Below, one piece after another: positions 1 to 9,062 of a DNA stretch of 64,000 nucleotides. The notes beneath the pieces were generated by a model, which saw only the letters and a list, made by a program, of their open reading frames with translations, was not told where the DNA came from and did not search any database. The position numbers and the translations under genes were made by a program. How positions within the stretch are numbered: the stretch's first letter is position 1; each line of letters starts with the position of its first letter. The stretch spans positions 372,001-436,000 of the forward strand of contig NZ_JACIEB010000001.1 in assembly GCF_014196635.1 (NCBI RefSeq), given 5' to 3'. This DNA comes from Sphingobium fontiphilum (GTDB lineage: Bacteria > Pseudomonadota > Alphaproteobacteria > Sphingomonadales > Sphingomonadaceae).

Positions 1-2
1 GG

Positions 3-377
3 CTGCGCGAGGCGGGCCATGAGGTCGCAGACCTCGGCCCCGCCACCGCCGACAGGGTCGATTATCCCGATTATGGTTACAAACTCGCGACGACCGTCGC
101 TTCGGGCGCTGCGGAACGCGGCGTTGCGCTGTGCGGATCGGGCATCGGCATTTCCATCGCGGTCAATCGCAACCCCGCCTGCCGCTGCGCGCTGGTCGGC
201 GAACCGCTGTCGGCCGCCCTGTCGCGCGAGCATAATGACGCTAATGTCATCGCCATGGGCGCGCGGCTGACCGGCGTCGACATGGCCAAGGCCTGCCTGA
301 CCGCTTTCCTTACCACCGAGTTCGGCGGTGGCCGCCATGCCGGCCGCGTCGAAAAACTCTCCCAGCCTGCGCTCTGA
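3..377 (+). CDS. rpiB: ribose 5-phosphate isomerase B, C-terminal part (5' end outside window)
   Basis: Partial gene running in from the left edge; the frame starting at base 3 is open to a TGA at 375-377. The product interconverts ribose 5-phosphate and ribulose 5-phosphate in the non-oxidative pentose phosphate pathway (RpiB/LacAB family). The sequence shows the family nucleotide/sugar-binding loop CGSGIGISIAVN, followed by SREHNDANVIAMG and the typical C-terminal FLTTEF..GGRHAGRV segment. Roughly the first 25-30 residues are missing. It sits 12 bases upstream of glyA in the same direction, an rpiB-glyA-nrdR order common in alphaproteobacteria, so co-transcription is likely. Confidence 0.93.
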   Translation: MREAGHEVADLGPATADRVDYPDYGYKLATTVASGAAERGVALCGSGIGISIAVNRNPACRCALVGEPLSAALSREHNDANVIAMGARLTGVDMAKACLTAFLTTEFGGGRHAGRVEKLSQPAL

Positions 378-389
378 AAGGATATTTCG

Positions 390-1697
390 ATGAGCACCGA
401 CATTCTTTCTCCCGCCGTCCGCCAGCCGGGCTTCTTCAGCCAGAGCCTGGCCGATGCCGATCCCGAAATCTTCGGCGCGATCGGCAAGGAGTTGAAGCGC
501 CAGCAGGACAAGATCGAACTGATCGCGTCTGAAAATATCGTTTCGAAGGCGGTGCTGGAAGCGACCGGCTCCATCTTCACCAACAAATATGCCGAAGGGT
601 ATCCGGGCAAGCGCTACTATGGCGGCTGCGAATATGCCGACGTCGTCGAAACGCTGGCCATCGAACGCGCCAAGCAGCTTTTTGGCGCGGCCTTCGCCAA
701 TGTTCAGCCCAATTCGGGCAGCCAGATGAACCAGGCGGTGTTCCTGGCGCTGCTCCAGCCGGGCGACACATTCATGGGCCTCGACCTGTCTTCGGGCGGC
801 CATCTTACCCATGGATCGCCGGTCAACATGAGCGGCAAATGGTTCAAGCCGGTGCCCTATGGCGTGCGCCCCGGCGATCACCAGATCGACATGGACGAAG
901 TCGCCCGCATCGCCCGCGAATGCAAGCCCAAGCTCATCATCTGCGGCGGCACCGCCTACTCACGCGTCTGGGATTTCCCGCGCTTTCGCGAGATCGCGGA
1001 TGAAGTCGGCGCCTATCTGCTGGCCGACATGTCGCATTTTTCGGGGCTGGTCGCGGGCGGCGCCCACCCCTCGCCGGTGCCCTATGCCCATGTCACGACC
1101 ACCACGACCCACAAGTCGCTGCGCGGCCCGCGTTCGGGCATCATCCTGTCCAACGACGAAGCCATCGCCAAGAAGATCAACAGCGCCATCTTCCCCGGCC
1201 TTCAGGGCGGGCCGCTGATGCATGTCATCGCCGCCAAGGCTGTCGCCTTCAAGGAAGCGCTGACGCCCGAATTCAAGGCTTACGCCCATCAGATCGTCGC
1301 CAACGCCCGCGCGCTGGCCGCGACGCTGGAGGAAGCGGGCCTGTCGATCGTGTCGGGCGGCACCGACAACCATCTGATGCTGGTTGACCTGCGCCCCAAG
1401 AACACCACCGGCAAGGCGGCCGAAAAAGCGCTCGACCGCGCCTATATCACCTGCAACAAGAATAACGTGCCGTTCGACACGGCCAGCCCCTTCGTCACCT
1501 CCGGCGTGCGTCTTGGCACGCCCGCGGGCACGACCCGCGGCTTTGGCGAGGAAGAGTTCCGTGAAGTCGGCCGCCTGATCGCCGAAGTGGTCGAGGGCCT
1601 GAAGCGCAATGGCGACGAAGGCGACGGCCAGGTCGAGGCCCATGTGCGCGAAAAGGTGCTGGGCCTGACCGCGCGTTTCCCCATCTATCAGGACTGA
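390..1697 (+). CDS. glyA: serine hydroxymethyltransferase
   Basis: PLP-dependent enzyme that converts serine plus tetrahydrofolate to glycine and 5,10-methylene-THF, the main one-carbon source of the cytoplasm. The 435-residue product is full length. It has the N-terminal [11 protein letters not shown] signature and the [13 protein letters not shown] motif in which Lys242 forms the PLP Schiff base. The ATG at 390 follows an AAAGGA Shine-Dalgarno at about 377-382 that overlaps the rpiB stop. nrdR begins 6 bases after its stop, so one-carbon supply and control of ribonucleotide reductase appear to share a transcript. Confidence 0.98.
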   Translation: MSTDILSPAVRQPGFFSQSLADADPEIFGAIGKELKRQQDKIELIASENIVSKAVLEATGSIFTNKYAEGYPGKRYYGGCEYADVVETLAIERAKQLFGAAFANVQPNSGSQMNQAVFLALLQPGDTFMGLDLSSGGHLTHGSPVNMSGKWFKPVPYGVRPGDHQIDMDEVARIARECKPKLIICGGTAYSRVWDFPRFREIADEVGAYLLADMSHFSGLVAGGAHPSPVPYAHVTTTTTHKSLRGPRSGIILSNDEAIAKKINSAIFPGLQGGPLMHVIAAKAVAFKEALTPEFKAYAHQIVANARALAATLEEAGLSIVSGGTDNHLMLVDLRPKNTTGKAAEKALDRAYITCNKNNVPFDTASPFVTSGVRLGTPAGTTRGFGEEEFREVGRLIAEVVEGLKRNGDEGDGQVEAHVREKVLGLTARFPIYQD

Positions 1698-1703
1698 CGT
1701 CGC

Positions 1704-2165
1704 TTGCGCTGCCCCTTCTGTTCCCATGAAGACAGCCAGGTGAAGGACAGCCGACCGACGGAGGATGGCGCCGCCATTCGCCGTCGGCGGCAGTGCGAAG
1801 CGTGCGGCGCACGCTTCACCACCTTCGAACGCATCCAGTTGCGCGACATCTGGGTTGTGAAGAGCGAGGGCCGCAAGGAAGCGTTCGAGCGCGACAAGCT
1901 GGCCCGCTCCATCGGCATCGCCTGCCGCAAGCGCCCCATTGATCCGAGCCGCATCGAAAAGCTGATCTCCGGCATTCAGCGTCAGCTCGAAACCAGCGGC
2001 GACAGCGAAGTCCCCGCGCGCGCCATCGGCGAAATGGTGATGGAAGGGCTCAAGCGCCTCGACAGCGTCGCCTATATCCGCTTCGCCAGCGTCTACAAGG
2101 ACTTCACCGACGCCAAGGATTTCGAGGATTTCGCCGGCCAGGTGAAGGAAGTGGGCAGTGAGTAG
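1704..2165 (+). CDS. nrdR: transcriptional repressor NrdR
   Basis: Zinc-finger/ATP-cone repressor of ribonucleotide reductase genes; it senses ATP/dATP and binds NrdR boxes. The 153-residue product opens with a zinc ribbon (CPFC near residue 3, CEAC near 31). The ATP-cone follows at about residues 48-138 ([16 protein letters not shown] through [11 protein letters not shown]). The start is a TTG at 1704, because the zinc ribbon begins directly at this codon and leaves no room for a later start. It lies 6 bases downstream of glyA. No NrdR box or nrd gene was recognised in this window, so its targets lie elsewhere. Confidence 0.95.
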   Translation: MRCPFCSHEDSQVKDSRPTEDGAAIRRRRQCEACGARFTTFERIQLRDIWVVKSEGRKEAFERDKLARSIGIACRKRPIDPSRIEKLISGIQRQLETSGDSEVPARAIGEMVMEGLKRLDSVAYIRFASVYKDFTDAKDFEDFAGQVKEVGSE

Positions 2166-2180
2166 CGATCATATTTCCTC

Positions 2181-2290
2181 TTCCGTTCGTCCTGAGTAGC
2201 CATTGAGCCTGTCGAAATGGCGTATCGAAGGACCGCGTGATGAGCTTTTCCAACTATATGCTGTGCTGCCCCTACTCAGGACGAACGGAA
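2181..2290. repeat. 19-bp perfect inverted repeat reaching the trmJ start codon
   Basis: The arm at 2181-2199 (TTCCGTTCGTCCTGAGTAG) is exactly complementary to 2272-2290. A 72-base spacer separates them and contains a smaller CCATT/AATGG stem at 2200-2220. The right arm ends on the A of the trmJ ATG, so it covers the whole ribosome-binding region. The arm sequence resembles intergenic palindromes dispersed in sphingomonad genomes. Whether it is such a dispersed repeat or a translation control element cannot be decided from one copy. Confidence 0.8.
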
Positions 2291-3018
2291 TGACGGAAGT
2301 CGCATTCCAACAGCCTGTCATCGTCCTCGTTCGCCCCCAACTGGGCGAGAATATCGGCAAGGCGGCGCGCGCCATGCTCAATTTCGGGCTGACCGAAATG
2401 CGGCTGGTCACCCCGCGCGATGGCTGGCCCAATCCCGATGCCGGCCCGGCGGCGGCGGGCGCGGACGTCGTGCTGGATGGCGCGGTGGTGTTTGAAACGC
2501 TGGCCGACGCGGTGGCCGATTGCGCCCATGTCTATGCCACCACCGTGCGCAAACGCGGCGTGACCAAGCCTGTGGTGACGCCGGAGGAAGCCGCGCGCGA
2601 AATCCACGGCGCGCCGGGCCGCAGCGCCTTCGTCTTCGGCCCCGAACGCTCGGGCCTGGAAACCGATGACGTGGCGCTGGCTCGCAAGATTTTGACGGTG
2701 CCGATCAACCCGGAATTCGGGTCGCTCAATCTGGCGCAGGCGGTCATCCTGTGCGCCTATGAATGGTCGAAACAGGCGGCGCTGGAACAGCCGACGATCA
2801 CCGAGCTTGGCGAACCGGCCCCGCAGGATGAGCTGGAAGGAATGATCGCCCAGTTCGAAACGCTGCTGGAAGGCGCGGGCTATTTCTTCCCGCCCGATCG
2901 TGCGCCCGCGACCAAACGGACCTTGCGCAACCTGCTGACCAAGCCGGGCTGGAACCATCTGGAGGTCCGCACCCTGCGCGGCGTGCTGTCGGCGCTGGGC
3001 AACCCGCGTTCGCGTTAG
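2290..3018 (+). CDS. trmJ: tRNA (cytidine/uridine-2'-O-)-methyltransferase TrmJ
   Basis: SPOUT-class RNA methyltransferase, expected to 2'-O-methylate position 32 of the tRNA anticodon loop. The 242-residue protein carries the knotted SAM-binding signatures in order: VRPQLGENIGKAARAM, VFGPERSGLETDD and PEFGSLNLAQAV. A longer reading from 2203 is open, but its first 29 residues are encoded by the inverted repeat, so the ATG at 2290 was chosen. The gene converges on the chorismate mutase gene, and the two overlap by 4 bases. Assignment to TrmJ rather than another SpoU-like paralogue is by motif resemblance. Confidence 0.88.
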   Translation: MTEVAFQQPVIVLVRPQLGENIGKAARAMLNFGLTEMRLVTPRDGWPNPDAGPAAAGADVVLDGAVVFETLADAVADCAHVYATTVRKRGVTKPVVTPEEAAREIHGAPGRSAFVFGPERSGLETDDVALARKILTVPINPEFGSLNLAQAVILCAYEWSKQAALEQPTITELGEPAPQDELEGMIAQFETLLEGAGYFFPPDRAPATKRTLRNLLTKPGWNHLEVRTLRGVLSALGNPRSR

Positions 3019-3311
3019 GCTTTGATCCTGTCGAACTCCGCCATTTCATAAGCGATGGAGGCTTCGACAAGATCGTCCCACAGGGCTGCGATCACATCGC
3101 CGGGGATGCCCAGCCGTTCGGCCTCCGCGCGGGCATTGGCGATCACCTGCGCCTTGCGCGGTTCGTCGCGCACATGGCTGCGTTCCGGCTTGATGCGGGC
3201 GGCGGCGCGCATATGGGCGAAGCGCCGGGCGAGCAGCGCGACAATCTGCCGGTCCAGTTCGTCCACGCCGGCGCGCACTTGCGCCATGGTCGTATAATCG
3301 TCGGGATTCAT
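3015..3311 (-). CDS. chorismate mutase (AroQ-type, PchB-like)
   Basis: Small all-helical chorismate mutase of 98 residues, which rearranges chorismate to prephenate for phenylalanine and tyrosine synthesis. The AroQ pattern is visible: VDELDRQIVALLARR on helix 1, KPERSHVRDEPRKAQVI after it, and a helical C-terminus. A longer frame upstream is open, but its extra N-terminus looks like non-coding sequence. The ATG at 3309-3311 (MNPDDY) was used; a second ATG eight codons later is possible. It stands alone, converging with trmJ, not inside an aro operon. PchB-like proteins may also have isochorismate-pyruvate lyase activity; nothing nearby suggests salicylate synthesis. Confidence 0.8.
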   Translation of the reverse strand: MNPDDYTTMAQVRAGVDELDRQIVALLARRFAHMRAAARIKPERSHVRDEPRKAQVIANARAEAERLGIPGDVIAALWDDLVEASIAYEMAEFDRIKA

Positions 3312-3386
3312 GGCCGGTGGACTAGGCCGGTTCCCCGCCCCTGTCGAGGCCCCTGTCGCGCTGCTGTCGCGCCCCTGCATCCGGGG

Positions 3387-3415
3387 TTGACATGCCGACC
3401 GCCCGCCGTCATAGG
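3387..3415 (+). promoter_or_regulatory. candidate sigma-70 promoter for rpsD
   Basis: A perfect TTGACA at 3387-3392 is followed after 17 bases by CATAGG at 3410-3415, giving a housekeeping-type promoter about 115 bases ahead of the rpsD ATG. The -35 match and spacing are what support it; the -10 is weak. The leader downstream could hold an S4-responsive site, but no convincing structure was recognised. Confidence 0.45.
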
Positions 3416-3535
3416 CGCGCCTTCGCAATTGGCCCCGCATCCCGGTGAAGCGGTGGCCCTGCCCCTGAGCGCGCGGCGCAACACGGACGTAGGCGATACC
3501 GGGGGAATGTTGTTAGCGATTATAAGGATATTGCC

Positions 3536-4150
3536 ATGACGAAGCGCACCAGCGCCAAGCATAAACTCGACCGCCGGATGGGCGAAAACATCTGGGGTCG
3601 CCCGAAGAGCCCGGTCAACAAGCGTGAATATGGCCCCGGTCAGCACGGCCAGCGCCGCAAGGGCAAGATGTCGGACTATGGCATTCAGCTGCGCGCCAAG
3701 CAGAAGCTGAAGGGCTATTATGGCGACATCACCGAAAAGCAGTTCAAGAAGAACTATGTCGAGGCCGCCCGCATGAAGGGCGACACCGGCCAGAACCTCA
3801 TCGGCCTGCTGGAGCGTCGCCTGGACGCCGTCGTCTATCGCGCCAAGTTCGCGCCGACCATTTTCTCGGCCCGCCAGATCGTTTCGCACGGCCACATCTA
3901 CGTCAACGGCGTGAAGTGCAACATCGCCAGCCGTCTGGTGAAGCCGGGCGACGAAATCACCCTGGGCAAGAAGGCGCAGGAAATGGCGCTGATCCTGGAA
4001 GCGCAGGGATTGGCCGAGCGCGACATCCCCGACTATGTCGCGCCCGACGGCGCCGCCAAGGTCACCTATGTCCGCGTGCCGAGCCTGGACGAAGTGCCCT
4101 ATCCGGTGAAGATGGAACCAAATCTGGTCGTCGAATTCTATTCGCGCTGA
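3536..4150 (+). CDS. rpsD: 30S ribosomal protein S4
   Basis: Primary 16S rRNA-binding protein of the small subunit, which nucleates 30S assembly. The 204-residue product is full length. The N-terminal S4 region ([19 protein letters not shown]) lacks the zinc-binding cysteines, so this is the Cys-minus form. The RNA-binding S4 domain lies at about residues 94-155 ([30 protein letters not shown]). The ATG at 3536 follows an AAGGA at about 3523. The gene is monocistronic, unlike the alpha operon of enterics, with a candidate promoter upstream and a strong hairpin terminator downstream. Confidence 0.98.
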   Translation: MTKRTSAKHKLDRRMGENIWGRPKSPVNKREYGPGQHGQRRKGKMSDYGIQLRAKQKLKGYYGDITEKQFKKNYVEAARMKGDTGQNLIGLLERRLDAVVYRAKFAPTIFSARQIVSHGHIYVNGVKCNIASRLVKPGDEITLGKKAQEMALILEAQGLAERDIPDYVAPDGAAKVTYVRVPSLDEVPYPVKMEPNLVVEFYSR

Positions 4151-4173
4151 TCGGATTTCCGATACAAGATACA

Positions 4174-4208
4174 AAAAAGGGCGGCTCTGCCAAGGGGCCG
4201 CCCTTTTT
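4174..4208. terminator. bidirectional intrinsic terminator between rpsD and S9 peptidase
   Basis: The arms AAAAAGGGCGGC (4174-4185) and GCCGCCCTTTTT (4197-4208) are perfectly complementary around an 11-base loop. They end in a T-run on both strands. The hairpin lies 23 bases after the rpsD stop and just beyond the stop of the converging S9 peptidase gene, so it can end both transcripts. Confidence 0.9.
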
Positions 4209-4212
4209 CGTT

Positions 4213-6216
4213 TCAGGGCTTCAGCGCCTTGGCCAGAAAGGCGGCGCTGCGCGTCAGCATGTCGGTGCGTGCCGTGCTGTCCTCCAGATAATGGTCCAGC
4301 CCCTCATAGACTACGAGATCGGACGTTACCCCCGCATCCTTCAACCGTCCGGCCAACAGGCGAGACTGGTTGATGTCGACATTACGATCGGCAGTGCCGT
4401 GAAATAGCAATATGGGCGCCTTGATCTCGCGCGCATGGCGTGCTGGCGATCCCGCTTCGACATGCGGCCCTTCGCCGATGAAATCACGTGTCAGCGAAAA
4501 GTTTGACCAGTTGCGGGCTTGTTCCATCAACAGGCCAAGATCGGTCACTGGCGCGATCGCGATCACGGCCTTGAACAGCCCTGGATTGGTCACCGCAGAC
4601 TGTAGCGCCGCATAGCCGCCATAGGACCAGCCGACTATCGCCAATTTGTCAGGGTCAGCTATGCCCTGAGCGACCAGCCAACGTCCGGCGGCATCGACAT
4701 CGCCGACCGCGGTGCGCCAGCTGCGAAACCCATTTTCCTGAAACCAGGCGTCGCCATAGCCGGCGGATCCTCGAAAATTGGGTTGCAAAACCGCATAGCC
4801 CTGATTGGCATAATATTGGGCCAGCCAGTCGAAACCCCATTCATCACGCGCGCTGGGGCCACCATGCGGCATGACGATGGCGGGCAGCCCTTTGGCCGTC
4901 TCCTTGCCCGGCGGCAGCATAAGATAGCCAGGAACCTGAACGCCGTCGGCTGCGGGATAAGTTACCGCTTTCATCGCGGCGAGCGAGACCTTTTCAAGTT
5001 GAGGCCGCTGGAGCATGACTTCGGCCAACTTGCGGGTGACCTTGTCGAACACATAATAGCGGCCCGGATCGACATCGCTGGCGGCTAAAATCAGCAGCTT
5101 ATTCTCGTCCAGGCTCGCGTCCAGAAACCCGATCTGTGGCAACGAAGGCAAGGCTTTCGCCAAACTGGACGCCAGTTTTGCCATTGGCTGATCGAAATAG
5201 ACGGCATAGCGTTCCTCGGTCACATAGCTGACGCCGATCATCCGGTTTTGCCGTCCGATCCGAAGGAAGCTGGCGACATCGACTTGCGGGTGGGCGAACA
5301 ACAGTTTCTCCGTGCCTTTCCCGTCAAGAGAGATTGACCAGGCCGCCAGTCGCCCATCCTGCTTCTTAAAGCCGAAAACGCTATCCTGGTCCCGATCAAC
5401 ACCCACCGGGAAAAAGCCCTCGCGGCGTGGTTCATCCCAGGTGCTGAGCGGTTCCCATTCTTTCGAACCTTTGCGCCGGAAGGAGTAGCGGACGAGACCG
5501 GAATCCTGGCCAGTTGCGCCCTTGACGCCTGCGATACCCATGATGCGCACGACGCCATGACCGTCCGTGATGTAACGATCTGCCTGCCCACGCGGCTGTT
5601 CCTGGGTTGAGGATGCCAGCGACACCGTGTTGATCCGATCGACAGCCAACCCTTCGCGCGCTTGGGCAAGGCGCGTGCCGGTCGAAAATTCCGGCGCATA
5701 GTAGCGACTGACCAGCACCGTGCCATCCTGCGCATCCGGCAACCAGTCGATGACTTGCCCGCCGCTCAGATTATAAGCCAGCGCATCGCCCGAACTGGAT
5801 CGGCGCTGCATCAACTCCTTCTGATTGGCGCCGTTTTCGTCCAATGCCACCATGCGGCTGAGATCGGTCCGGATATTTCCTTCGATAGAAACCACCGCAA
5901 AGATGGTGCAGATCAGTCGCGCGTTCGTCACCCAATCGCAGCCCTGGATCCTGTTGGGATTGCCGTTCGCGATCAACGCGGGTTGCGGTATCGCGCCTGC
6001 GCCATCTGCCAGCCGCGCGACGAAGAGCGTGGCGCCCTGACCCGCGCCGGGCGAAACAAAGGCAATCTTGTTGCCATCGGGCGACAGGCTGATGCCCTCG
6101 ACCATGGGCCGTTGACCGAACATCGTTGCCGGCGTGGATTGAGCATAAGCATGAAGTCCCGCCTGGCTGGCCAGCAAGGACGATGCCACCAGGCAGGCGC
6201 GTGCCGATTTCGACAT
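4213..6216 (-). CDS. secreted S9 family prolyl oligopeptidase-like peptidase
   Basis: Serine peptidase of the S9 (acylaminoacyl/dipeptidyl peptidase-like) group, 667 residues. A Sec signal peptide ends near AYA-Q (residue 25), so it acts in the periplasm or outside. Residues about 30-400 form the beta-propeller gate, and about 430-667 the alpha/beta hydrolase domain. The catalytic triad is visible: Ser531 in GWSYGGYA, Asp610 in FHGTADRNV and His642 in GLDHYLED. The start is preceded by GGAAGG on the minus strand. It is divergent from a secreted M28 aminopeptidase with an 81-base shared promoter region, which suggests a joint role in peptide degradation. Confidence 0.92.
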   Translation of the reverse strand: MSKSARACLVASSLLASQAGLHAYAQSTPATMFGQRPMVEGISLSPDGNKIAFVSPGAGQGATLFVARLADGAGAIPQPALIANGNPNRIQGCDWVTNARLICTIFAVVSIEGNIRTDLSRMVALDENGANQKELMQRRSSSGDALAYNLSGGQVIDWLPDAQDGTVLVSRYYAPEFSTGTRLAQAREGLAVDRINTVSLASSTQEQPRGQADRYITDGHGVVRIMGIAGVKGATGQDSGLVRYSFRRKGSKEWEPLSTWDEPRREGFFPVGVDRDQDSVFGFKKQDGRLAAWSISLDGKGTEKLLFAHPQVDVASFLRIGRQNRMIGVSYVTEERYAVYFDQPMAKLASSLAKALPSLPQIGFLDASLDENKLLILAASDVDPGRYYVFDKVTRKLAEVMLQRPQLEKVSLAAMKAVTYPAADGVQVPGYLMLPPGKETAKGLPAIVMPHGGPSARDEWGFDWLAQYYANQGYAVLQPNFRGSAGYGDAWFQENGFRSWRTAVGDVDAAGRWLVAQGIADPDKLAIVGWSYGGYAALQSAVTNPGLFKAVIAIAPVTDLGLLMEQARNWSNFSLTRDFIGEGPHVEAGSPARHAREIKAPILLFHGTADRNVDINQSRLLAGRLKDAGVTSDLVVYEGLDHYLEDSTARTDMLTRSAAFLAKALKP

Positions 6217-6297
6217 TCAATCTTCCTTTCCACACCATTCCTTGTCCATCCGGCAATAGAATGGCAAAATGGTTTGGCAATCAAGAAGGTGCTGGTC

Positions 6298-7974
6298 GTG
6301 TCCCGTTTCACTATGCTTCCGTCGTTCGTCAGGCTCGCAATTGTCCTTTCGCCGTTCACATTCGCCGCCGATGCTGCATCGCCCAAGGTGAAGGCGGCAG
6401 CCGAACCGTCCGTCGATACGATGAAATCAGTAGTGCTTGAAATTTCGTCAGACGCCTATGAGGGCCGCGCGCCAGGCGGTCCGGGCGAGGACAAGACGAT
6501 TGCCTATCTCGTCCAGCACTTCGCCAGACTCGGCCTGAAGCCCGGCAACAATGGCAGCTGGTTCCAGAATGTGCCGCTGGTCGAAATCAATGCGAAGAAT
6601 GTCTCCGCGCTCAGCTTTACGGGCGGCAAGACGCCCGTTTCCGCCGCCTATGGCCCCGAAATGGTCATCGGCACCTATCGCACGACCCAGCCGCATATCG
6701 ACGTGAAGGACAGTCCCGTCGTTTTCGTCGGCTATGGCATCAACGCGCCGGAAAAGGGCTGGAACGACTATGCCGGGCTGGACGTGAAGGGCAAGACTGT
6801 CGTCATATTGGTCAACGATCCCGACTATGAGACGGAGGGGCTGACCGGCCCCTTCAACGGCCGCGCTATGACCTATTATGGCCGCTGGACCTATAAATAT
6901 GAGGAAGCCGCGCGGCAGGGCGCGGCCGCCGCCATCATCGTCCACGACACCGTGCCCGCCGCTTATGGCTGGAATGTCGTCCAGTCGAGCTGGACCGGCG
7001 CGCAGCATGTCGCCGACAGCGCCGATGGCAATGCGGGCCAGAGCGCCGCCATCGGATGGGTGCAGAAGGACAAGGCCGCCGCCCTGTTCGCCAGCGCCGG
7101 CCTAGACCTCGAGGCCCAGATGGCCGCAGCGAAGAAGCCCGGTTTCAAGGCCGTGCCGCTGACCGGCGTGGTCGCCAATGTCTCGTTCGACAATGAATTT
7201 CGGAAACATAGTTCGAAGAATGTCGTTGCCCTGCTGCCCGGCAAGACCCGCCCAGACGAATATGTGCTTTACAGTGCGCACTGGGACCATCTGGGCCGGT
7301 GTGAAGCCGCGCCCGATGGCGACGACATCTGCAACGGGGCGGTCGACAACGCCACTGGCACCGCCGCGCTGGTCGCGCTGGCGGAGGCGAATGTGAAGGC
7401 GGGGCCGACTGACCGCAGTCAGATATTCCTGGCGGTCACGGCCGAGGAATCCGGCCTGCTGGGTTCGGCCTATTATGGCGACAATCCTGTGTTTCCGTTC
7501 GCCAGGACCGTGGGCGGCGTGAACATGGACGCGCTGAGCGTCGCGGGCCTCGCGAAAAATGTCGTCGTGATCGGCAAGGGCAAGTCGCAGCTCGACGCCT
7601 ATCTCGACCGCGCGCTGGCCGCGCAGGGTCGGGTTGCGACGCAGGAGCCGACGCCGGAGAAGGGCTATTATTATCGCTCCGATCATTTCAGCTTCGCCAA
7701 GCATGGCCTGCCCATGCTCTATTTCGAAGGCGGCGAGGATCTGGTGAAGGGCGGCACGGCGGCCGGCATGGCCGCGGCCGAGGATTATACCAAAAACCGC
7801 TACCACGGCCCCAAGGACGAATATGATCCCAATTGGGACTGGAGCGGGGTTCAGGCCGATCTCAACCTCTATTATACCGTCGGCCGCGACCTTGCGAACA
7901 GCAGCGACTGGCCCAACTGGGTCGATGGCGACGAATTTCGGGGCATCCGCGACAAGGATCGCGCGGGGCAATAA
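6298..7974 (+). CDS. secreted M28 family zinc aminopeptidase
   Basis: Zn-dependent exopeptidase of 558 residues, expected to remove N-terminal residues from peptides outside the cytoplasm. A hydrophobic signal segment (LPSFVRLAIVLSPFTF, about residues 7-22) precedes a mature domain. A PA-like insertion lies at about 130-270. The metal site is complete: HWDHLG (about 328), GAVDNATG (about 349), TAEESGLLG (about 383), NMDAL (about 410) and RSDHFSF (about 463). The frame is open far upstream, but the GTG at 6298 has AAGAAGG 8 bases before it and puts the signal peptide at the N-terminus. ATG 6313 is the alternative. It is divergent from the S9 peptidase gene. Confidence 0.92.
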   Translation: MSRFTMLPSFVRLAIVLSPFTFAADAASPKVKAAAEPSVDTMKSVVLEISSDAYEGRAPGGPGEDKTIAYLVQHFARLGLKPGNNGSWFQNVPLVEINAKNVSALSFTGGKTPVSAAYGPEMVIGTYRTTQPHIDVKDSPVVFVGYGINAPEKGWNDYAGLDVKGKTVVILVNDPDYETEGLTGPFNGRAMTYYGRWTYKYEEAARQGAAAAIIVHDTVPAAYGWNVVQSSWTGAQHVADSADGNAGQSAAIGWVQKDKAAALFASAGLDLEAQMAAAKKPGFKAVPLTGVVANVSFDNEFRKHSSKNVVALLPGKTRPDEYVLYSAHWDHLGRCEAAPDGDDICNGAVDNATGTAALVALAEANVKAGPTDRSQIFLAVTAEESGLLGSAYYGDNPVFPFARTVGGVNMDALSVAGLAKNVVVIGKGKSQLDAYLDRALAAQGRVATQEPTPEKGYYYRSDHFSFAKHGLPMLYFEGGEDLVKGGTAAGMAAAEDYTKNRYHGPKDEYDPNWDWSGVQADLNLYYTVGRDLANSSDWPNWVDGDEFRGIRDKDRAGQ

Positions 7975-8058
7975 CCCACAATGGAAATCCGCTCCCCGTC
8001 AGGCTGTTGACCTGCTAGGGGAAGCGGCGCTTTCCGACCGATCAACTGGGGTTGCCTG

Positions 8059-9045
8059 ATGACTTTCCGCATGCCCGCCGAATGGGCGCCGCACGAATGG
8101 ACCTGGATCGGCTTTCCGACCAATCCTGAAGAATGGCCTGGCGCTTTTGACGGGGCACGGCGCCAGATCGCCGATTTCGCCAGCGCCCTACATGCCGATG
8201 GTCGTGGCGAGGAGGTGCGTCTGGTCGTCGCCAATGACGCCGACGCCGATGCGGCCCGCGCGCTGGTCGCGCCGGGCGTGGAGATTATCGTTCACAGGCT
8301 GGGGGACGTGTGGCTGCGCGATACCGCGCCCATCGCGGTGACGAACGATAGCGGCGCGCGGGCGCTGGTCGATTTCGGCTTCAATGGCTGGGGCGGCAAA
8401 TATCGCATGCCCGGCGACGAGGATATCGGCGCGCGGCTGGCGGCGACGACCGGCCTGCCCACATCCACCCAGAATTGGGTTTTCGAAGGCGGCGCGGTGG
8501 ATACGGATGGCGCCGGTCTGTTCGTCACGACGGAACAATGCCTGCTCAACCCCAATCGCAATCCGGACCTCGACCGGGGCAAGATCGAGACGCTGCTGGC
8601 GGGCGCGCTGGGCCTGTCGGACATGCTGTGGCTGGGCGACGGGCTGCTGAACGATCATACGGACGGCCATGTCGACAATCTGGCCCGTTTCGTCGCACCC
8701 GGCGTGCTGATGATTCCCGAAGCCGCCATGGCGGACGACCCCAACGCCGCCATCTATGCCGACGCCCGCGCCCGCGCGGCGGCCCATGGCGTGACCGTTG
8801 CGCCTATGCCCTCTCCCGGCCGGGTGATGGTGAATGGCGAGGCGATCCCGGCCAGCTACATGAATTTCTACATTGGCAACGCCGCCGTCATCGTCCCCGT
8901 CTATGGCCAGCCCAATGACGGGGCGGCGCTTGACGCGCTGAAACCCTTCTTTCCGGGACGGGAGATCATCGGCCTGCGCAGCGATTTCATCCTGTCGGGC
9001 GGCGGCAGCTTCCATTGCTGCAGCCAGCAGATGCCGTCCATCTGA
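8059..9045 (+). CDS. aguA: agmatine deiminase
   Basis: Hydrolyses agmatine to N-carbamoylputrescine and ammonia, the first step of the AguA/AguB route to putrescine. The 328-residue guanidino-modifying-superfamily protein shows PAEWAPHEWTWIGFP at the N-terminus, WLRDTAPI, NDHTDGHVDNLARF and the C-terminal GGGSFHCCSQQMP. Cys320 aligns with the nucleophile; the doubled Cys is unusual but leaves the first one in place. Start ATG at 8059; an in-frame ATG four codons later is possible. aguB begins 17 bases downstream, so the pair is an operon. No arginine decarboxylase gene lies nearby, so agmatine must come from elsewhere. Confidence 0.94.
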   Translation: MTFRMPAEWAPHEWTWIGFPTNPEEWPGAFDGARRQIADFASALHADGRGEEVRLVVANDADADAARALVAPGVEIIVHRLGDVWLRDTAPIAVTNDSGARALVDFGFNGWGGKYRMPGDEDIGARLAATTGLPTSTQNWVFEGGAVDTDGAGLFVTTEQCLLNPNRNPDLDRGKIETLLAGALGLSDMLWLGDGLLNDHTDGHVDNLARFVAPGVLMIPEAAMADDPNAAIYADARARAAAHGVTVAPMPSPGRVMVNGEAIPASYMNFYIGNAAVIVPVYGQPNDGAALDALKPFFPGREIIGLRSDFILSGGGSFHCCSQQMPSI

Positions 9046-9062
9046 AGCCATCGGAGACCGTT

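Noticed and set aside
2203..2289. Longer trmJ start upstream of 2290
   Set aside because: The extra residues are encoded by the inverted repeat and its loop and resemble nothing in the family.
5662..6297. N-terminal extension of the M28 peptidase by 212 codons
   Set aside because: The extension lies antisense to the S9 peptidase gene; the signal peptide and SD place the start at 6298.
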